Source: Margaritifera margaritifera (lineage: Eukaryota > Mollusca > Bivalvia > Unionida > Margaritiferidae). From it: a stretch of DNA of 64,000 bases. The position numbers and the translations under genes were made by a program. The notes under the pieces were generated by a model. That model was not told where the DNA came from. It made no database searches and worked only from the letters and a program-made list of their open reading frames with translations. The stretch covers positions 984,001 to 1,048,000 of the forward strand of contig JAQPZY010001176.1 of assembly GCA_029931535.1 (NCBI GenBank), read 5' to 3'. Shown here piece after piece: positions 58,533 through 64,000 of this stretch (position 1 is its first letter; every line of letters begins with the position of its first letter).

Positions 58533-61329
58533 TAACATATTTTGGTGTATAACGCACACTGATGTGCAATTTTCGAGCCAGAATGAAGGAACAAAACTTA
58601 GTTCTGTCATATCATAATGCATTTTAAAATCTTGATAATTTTGCTCCATTTTCATAGTGTGACAACAGTTGGCCATTTTGGATAGTGCACTGATCATCAT
58701 TTGTTACATAACATTTGAATTGTTTACAATAAATCAGTACTTTGCTGTTTCTCTGGTCTTTTCCATCAGTATGTGCCGCCTGATCGTGACCAGTATTTTT
58801 TTACAGACATTGTAAAAGAAAAAATGAAAAAAGTTTCAATATTGGACGTATATCTTTCCAATTATATTGTTGGAACTTAAAATGGACGGTTTAAGGTTCA
58901 CCTTGTTGATGGAGTTCAGTCTATTGCATCAAATCCCTCATATTCCTCTTCATCATCATCACTCTTGAAAAGTCACTGTATGTCCTCATCTGTCATCATT
59001 CCTGGCATTGCTGCATAATAGCCTTTGTCTTCGAGTTTGTCCTTGCTCTCTGGATGGTGTTCATGCTTAGCATCATCCTCCCACAAGATGCCATCCTCTG
59101 TGCCATCCATTTTATTTGAGATACAGCACTTTTTGAAGGCATGGACAATGATGCTTGGATCTAGCTTGGCCCATGCATCCACTATCCACTGACAGATGTC
59201 AGTCATCTCAGGTTTCCTTATTCTTCCAGATGGCATAAATATCAGCATACGACATAGTACATTTTCTTCTGAGCATTGTTTATATGGGCTTGTTGATGCC
59301 GTCGTCTGAGGGCTGAAGCATCATTGTCATACCACCAGGAATTATGCCCAGAGTGGTCAGGTAGTCAGTCTTTTGTAGGTCCTTGACATGGTCTGACTTG
59401 TAGCATTGGAAGGCATCCAGAACTAATAAGTTTTTTCTGGTGTAACCACCTGGCCGTTTTCTCTATACATTCTTTATCCAGTCCTTCATCAATGTTTCAT
59501 CCATCCTTCCCCTTGCACCTGATGAGGATCCCCTTTGGCACACTGGACCCTTTGGAAGTATCTTTTTCTTAAAAATAGCAAAGGAGGAAGCTTTTCACCA
59601 CATGCGGTACAGGCAAGCATCGCAGGAAAACGATTTTTCTCATTGCCAGTTGTGGTTATGCTGATGTTGCTGGCCCCTTTCATGTGGATAGTGGTGTTGG
59701 ATTTAAGATCAAATGTCAAGGGTGTCTTGTCAGCATTTTGTATCTGGCTCAACTCAAAGTTGCATCTTTTGCATTGTTTAATGATGAATTGCTGGAATTC
59801 TACCAGTTTGTCTGGCAGTTCTGGGTTATATATGTGCATCGCCGAATTGATAAGCCATGCCATCATTGAAATGCATAGGCCCAGCTCACAGACCCCTTGT
59901 AATCGTCTATTTTCTTCTGTTTCACAATAAGTATTGCCTGAAAGCAAATCTCTGTGGTAGATACTGAGATACTGTCTTCTTCTATCCATCACCCATTGAA
60001 GGACTCAATTCTTTATGTCTGGATGCTTTGCACTTGTCCCTCTGTCTGCCTGTTTTTCTCTTGGCATTTTCTTCAGTCTTTCTTTCATTCTTCTCCACTC
60101 CCTAACAGAAGACTCCCCTACATTGAACTCCCTCCCAGTGGCTCTGTTACCATGTGTACATGGCTCCTACATTGAACTCCCTCCCAGTGGCTCTGTTACC
60201 ATGTGTACATGGCTCATGTTGATACTTTCTGTGACTATATTCGTTCAGATTCAAGAACGAACACAAGATGCTATGTGCAAGTTCTGGTCCAGTATTTATA
60301 CTTGTTTGGACCATCATGACACCTCTGAAATATATTTCAGTGCCCAAGATGGAATTTACTAAGACAATGCATTATAATTACGTTTCGCACATCAAAACTT
60401 TAGCTGGTGCTAATTACTTTTAAAAACACCACACTGAGTCAATTAAACATTGTCCACTTTATTGTAACAAAGAAGTATCAAATACAGTGGTTTAAGATGA
60501 GAAATAAAACAATGAACCAAGTTTATTTTACAAAAAAAAGTAAATAAAGTATAAATTTACATTGGCTAAGCAATGTAGCCAGTGCTGATTACCGTGAAAA
60601 GACCACACTGAGTCAATGAAGCATTGAAAACTGTATAGTCACAAAGAAATATCAAATACTATGATTTAAGATGAGAAATAAAATTAAGAACCAAGTTTAT
60701 TTTCCAAAGAAAAAAGTATTTGCTGATTTCATACATTAACTTATTATTTTGTTTCACATGTTTCTGTAACAAAGTAACCGTAGTCACAAAAAGGATGTCC
60801 CCTATATGTGCCTCTGATGAGAACATTAACATTGCTTGAATTCCAAATATTATATTTCAATTCAACCAAGAATAAATGAAGAAAAATGTATTAGATCCTC
60901 GGTTATTGAATACTTAACATTTACTGTACAGGTATGGTGATCATATATTTGTTCTACTGCAATGCAGTACTTTGCACAGCTTTAGAACAAGTTAAGTTAT
61001 TATGTACATGTATTTCTGGTCGAGTCACAGAACAAAATGCTACACAGTGGTGTGAAATGAAACGAGTTTATTAACATAAGCAGTCAAAGAACAAGACTAT
61101 CAAGGTTTGTAAGCATTATTTATTTCTTTAATAAGACTAGTACAGGTAAACAATTTAGTTACAATGCAATGTGCAACATTTAGGCAGTTATAGTGCCTTC
61201 ATCCTTTCGTCAGATCGACCTGGAAAAAAAAAACTATTTTGTTAGTCCTTCAATAAAATACACACACCCTCCTGAAAATAAGAAAATTAGTTTTTAAAAA
61301 TTGTGTGTTTTAAACAGCAAAATATGGTA
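58533..61329 (-). mobile_element. pogo/Tigger-type DNA transposon, degenerate
   Basis: Ends TAACATATTTTGGTGTATAA and ...GCAAAATATGGTA are worn versions of the termini of the MITE at 34512. The interior carries a broken transposase on the minus strand. Subterminal 60398-60545 and 60575-60720 are diverged duplicates (GATGAGAAATAAAA), and 60120-60214 is a 48-bp tandem duplication. Inserted antisense to ADGRV1. Confidence 0.75.
58973..59992 (-). pseudogene. pogo/Tigger DDE transposase remnant
   Basis: Read on the minus strand, 59992-59489 gives a 167-codon frame containing LPDKLVEFQQFIIKQCKRCN, IQNADKTPLTFDLKSNTTIH and TTGNEKNRFPAMLACTACGE; the 'NADkTP' segment carries the first catalytic Asp of the DDE_1 domain. 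The frame is lost at 59489-59250 and resumes at 59248-58973 with MTDICQWIVDAWAKLDPSII and 'DGTEDGILWEDD', the C-terminal part of Tigger proteins. The N-terminal helix-turn-helix/CENP-B part was not found intact. Confidence 0.75.
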
Positions 61330-61744
61330 AGTGCCTTTGCCAAGGACCCAACCCTATCTCTCTGATAGTGACCTGGGCTCATAAACCCATATTCTCCACA
61401 TTAATTATGTGTATTCATGCCATGACTGTGCATAAATAGAGTGTAGTCAAATACTTGAAAATGTAACTGGAGTTGAAATCATTGTGCCTATGACCTTTGA
61501 TCCCTTTCTAGAACCCCAAGTGATGCAGAGAAAAATGTCACCTATCATTATAATGGACAACTAGTTATATTGGAGTTTTGTAAAATTCAGTCTGGTGGTT
61601 AAGTGGGAGCTTTAAAGCTAAAGATACATGGACAGAGTTATGTACCAAACTACACCATTTTTCTGTGGTGTTATACTCAGCATACTTTTTGGAACCATAT
61701 AAATCTGAAAATATTTGGTGCAAAAAGAAATTTAAGACAAATCT
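61330..61744. other. Intronic sequence, nothing recognised
   Basis: No coding or repeat signal. Confidence 0.4.
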
Positions 61745-61950
61745 TGTATTGGTTGTGAACAGTGCCAGTGTACAATATGTCTACATATGTGATCCATTCA
61801 TATGCAGAGTATGTACCAGACTCTGTAAGGTCTCTCAGTGTACAGTATGTCTACATATGGGATCTGTTCATATGCAGGGTATGTACAAAACTCTATAAGG
61901 TCTGTCACTGTACAGTATGTCTACACATATGCAGAATATGTACATGCCAC
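61745..61950. repeat. ~75-bp repeat, 3 copies
   Basis: Copies of CAGTGTACAGTATGTCTACA, TATGGGATCTGTTCATATGC, AGAGTATGTAC; the third is shortened. Confidence 0.8.
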
Positions 61951-62134
61951 ATCTGTTAATGTGTAATGTACTTCATTTTTTAATTTGAGAATGCTTAATG
62001 CAATGCATACTTTTTCTGGTGTTATATCAGACTAATTGCTCTTTTATGTAATTGTTACATTGCTTTTAAATGTATTTGTATTGTCAGTATTATATATGTA
62101 CAGTTTAATTATGTCTTCCCTATTCTTTCTTCAG

Positions 62135-62527
62135 GGTGAGAAAACAAAATCTTTAACACTCAGGACCAGACCTGACAATATCCTGGAAGGGGAAGAAATA
62201 TTCATTGTGTCACTGATATCTGCAGATAACAATGCCGATATTTCGCCATCACAGGGGGATGCCAGGGTGCGGATTCTTCCTGATCCTGGAGCCAGTGGGA
62301 CAGTTTCTATCCTCCCAGAGTCCCGTAATGTCTACATTGGAGAGCCTGGGGAGTCAAACCCAAATTACAATGGGAAGGTACAGATTGCTCTGACCCGTGG
62401 ACAGGGAATTTATGGAGAGATAACAACCTCATGGTCCATTGTACCTAGAGATATCTCAGCTTTTGTTCAGGTTGAAGGGATAATCCACTTTGTGGATCTA
62501 CAGCAGACTGCCACCATTATAGTCCAG
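62135..62527 (+). CDS. ADGRV1: ADGRV1 exon Q: Calx-beta end plus next front half
   Basis: Largest exon (393 bases, 131 codons, phase 0 both ends), acceptor TTCTTTCTTCAG, donor GTAGTA. It closes one domain (TLRTRPDNILEGEEIFIVSL, then a degenerate linker VRILPDPGASG in place of 'nD.p.G') and carries a front half of the next: VQIALTRGQGIYGEITTSW and ATIIVQ. The following exon should open with a D-x-x-x-E acidic loop. A twin-hairpin MITE starts 39 bases after the exon. Confidence 0.87.
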
Positions 62528-62565
62528 GTAGTAATACATACATGCTGTGAGTGACACTCAATGAC

Positions 62566-62790
62566 TACAGTATATACTCGCTTAGAAGTCGAGTCCAACT
62601 GCAAACAACATAGTCCCTGGGCTGCCATCTCATATTGCGCTGGCAGACCAGGGGCTGTGTTATTTGTTCTAATGATCACTCCAAACAAACTGCTTAGATC
62701 CAGATCTGCTGGTGCATTATGCAATGGCAGATCTGGGTCTGTGAAATTTGCAGTTGGACTTGACTTATAAGTGAATATATATATATGGTA
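62566..62790 (+). mobile_element. Twin-hairpin MITE, copy 6
   Basis: TACAGTATATACTCGCTTAG start; type-2 variant with AGTCGAGTCCAACTGCAAAC and TTGCAGTTGGACTTGACTTA. Its left end lies 39 bp after exon Q. Confidence 0.85.
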
Positions 62791-62880
62791 ATTTAATATT
62801 GGTTTTTTAAAAGAAACCTAATGGTGAAGTTGTACTGTTTCATTATGATTTGATCATTGTCTTTATTAAATTTGTTTCAG

Positions 62881-63043
62881 GATTCAGTCTAGGTCAGAAT
62901 TGTTGGAGAAGTCATTTTTCCCTCAAAGGGCCAAGAGGAAAAGCTTTGAATTCACAGGGAGACTTGATTTTGGCTGGCTAATAATTTCCTATTCACACTT
63001 ATATTTCAATCATGTTTATATGTTGATAGCTGGCTGAATAAAT
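62881..63043 (+). other. Candidate short terminal exon or decayed exon
   Basis: A good acceptor (TTTGTTTCAG) at 62871-62880 is followed in phase 0 by GAT TCA GTC TAG, giving Asp-Ser-Val-stop. DS[VI] is how the expected next Calx-beta exon should begin (compare DSIPE at 49193). An AATAAA lies near 63037 and another near 63123. It could be an alternative 3' terminal exon giving a truncated extracellular isoform, or chance. Low confidence. Confidence 0.25.
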
Positions 63044-63736
63044 TAATTAAAAAAATATATGTGCAGTGTGTCATGCTTAATTATGTTTTATTTGTATCAC
63101 TTCAAATATTTAGCAAAATTTCAATAAATCTGTATAATTTATGGTTTTAAAAGAAAGAAAGAAGATGCAAGAAAAGTTGATAGGTATAGTGTAGATATTG
63201 GATAAATCCAGTAAACACAAGTAATAGAACATTACTGTCTTGGTATCATCTGATTGGACATTACAATCAGGTTAATAGAAGGTCATGTCAGTGTGCATAG
63301 GCAATGTTTTACCAGCAGTTTTACACAGTGAGCAATGCCCAAATCCCTTCTCATCCTGAATATACCACTTGAAGTCATTCTGATTAAACACTTGCTTGAA
63401 TTTTTGTGGTTTTTCACTTTCAAAATGTTCTGAAGCCTTTCATTTTGTAACAATTAATGGACAAGTCAAAGATGAAATACTAACTTGTTAGAGACATCTT
63501 GACAGTGTAAAGAAAAATTAATTACATTATCGTTAGTTAAGAATAATTTCCTAAATCCGCATAATACTTAAAAGAAGTTGTACTTACCCAATCATAATAT
63601 CCAATCAGATAAGACCTACACAGTATGCATCCATAAACCTAGGCTAATTTCCTTTTTAAATGCCGACTTTCAGGTTTTGTTTGTTCACATTTCAGAAGTT
63701 ATCTGTTCATCATAAGCACCTTTACAAATCCCTATG
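63044..63736. other. Sequence after the candidate short exon
   Basis: AT-rich, with no coding signal. Assumed intron unless the gene ends early. Confidence 0.35.
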
Positions 63737-63957
63737 TACCGTCTGTACTCGTGTATAAACCGGGTCCAAATACAAACAACATAGACCCTGATCTGCCGTC
63801 ACATAATGCACCAGTAGATCAGGGTCTATGTTGTTTTTTCTACTGATTAATCCTTACAAACTGCATAGACCCAGATCTGCCGGCACATGATGCGATGCCA
63901 GATCTGGGTCTATGCAATTTGCAATTGGTATCGAGTTATACATGAGTATATACAGTA
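63737..63957 (+). mobile_element. Twin-hairpin MITE, copy 7
   Basis: TACCGTCTGTACTCGTGTAT start, ATGAGTATATACAGTA end; type-1 variant with both stems nearly perfect. Confidence 0.87.
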
Positions 63958-64000
63958 AGTCATCTAAGATAGTCCTATTGTAAAGCAATTATCTCATCAA

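Noticed and set aside
59535..59930. 131-codon plus-strand frame
   Set aside because: Antisense shadow of the pogo/Tigger transposase remnant on the minus strand.
16419..63957. CRISPR array or tRNA genes, suggested by repeated palindromic units
   Set aside because: The units are dispersed over 47 kb, have transposon-like ends with TA, and the genome is eukaryotic. No tRNA cloverleaf or anticodon loop was found.

Overview
The window is eukaryotic and appears to lie inside one very large plus-strand gene. I can join 17 exons between 3362 and 62527 into a single open reading frame of about 1,209 codons. Every splice phase matches, every junction is AG/GT, and no frameshift or stop is needed. The protein is a chain of Calx-beta domains interrupted by a run of seven EPTP/EAR repeats. 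That combination is the signature of the adhesion GPCR ADGRV1 (VLGR1/GPR98, the Usher type 2C protein). Only part of the extracellular region is present: the signal peptide, the GAIN domain and the seven-helix region lie outside the window. The first exon starts with a split codon (two bases complete it), so the gene continues upstream, and it very probably continues downstream too.

The organism is a metazoan, most likely a marine invertebrate and plausibly a bivalve mollusc. This is inferred from the AT-rich introns, the mix of DIRS, CR1-like, pogo, hAT-like and Harbinger-like elements, and the abundance of intronic minisatellites. It is not proven by the sequence.

Layout: 3362-3606 and 7071-7255 encode a Calx-beta domain and the start of the next. 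Intron 2 (13.1 kb) holds decayed copies of the exon 2 end, a 150-bp degenerate repeat, a broken DIRS retrotransposon, a 5'-truncated LINE and a 2.8-kb array of about 78 units of 36 bp. Exons 20404-39713 encode the EPTP propeller; their introns carry minisatellites of 51, about 29 and 84 bp, a pogo-type MITE and a 3.5-kb inverted-repeat element. Exons 40277-62527 encode about five further Calx-beta domains; their introns carry more minisatellites, RT-type LINE pieces, a Harbinger-like element and a degenerate pogo/Tigger transposon that looks like the parent family of the MITE at 34512. Seven copies of a twin-hairpin MITE (about 210-225 bp) are spread from 16419 to 63957, all in the same orientation. 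By my own interval sums, tandem repeats fill roughly a quarter of the window.

The points most worth checking are: the 59-bp triplication that copies the end of exon 4 together with its splice donor; the decayed copies of the exon 2 end in intron 2; the insertion of the EPTP propeller inside a Calx-beta domain; the indel-free 36-bp and 84-bp arrays that are open on both strands; and the twin-hairpin MITE family. I found no rRNA, tRNA or CRISPR, and no independent host gene.
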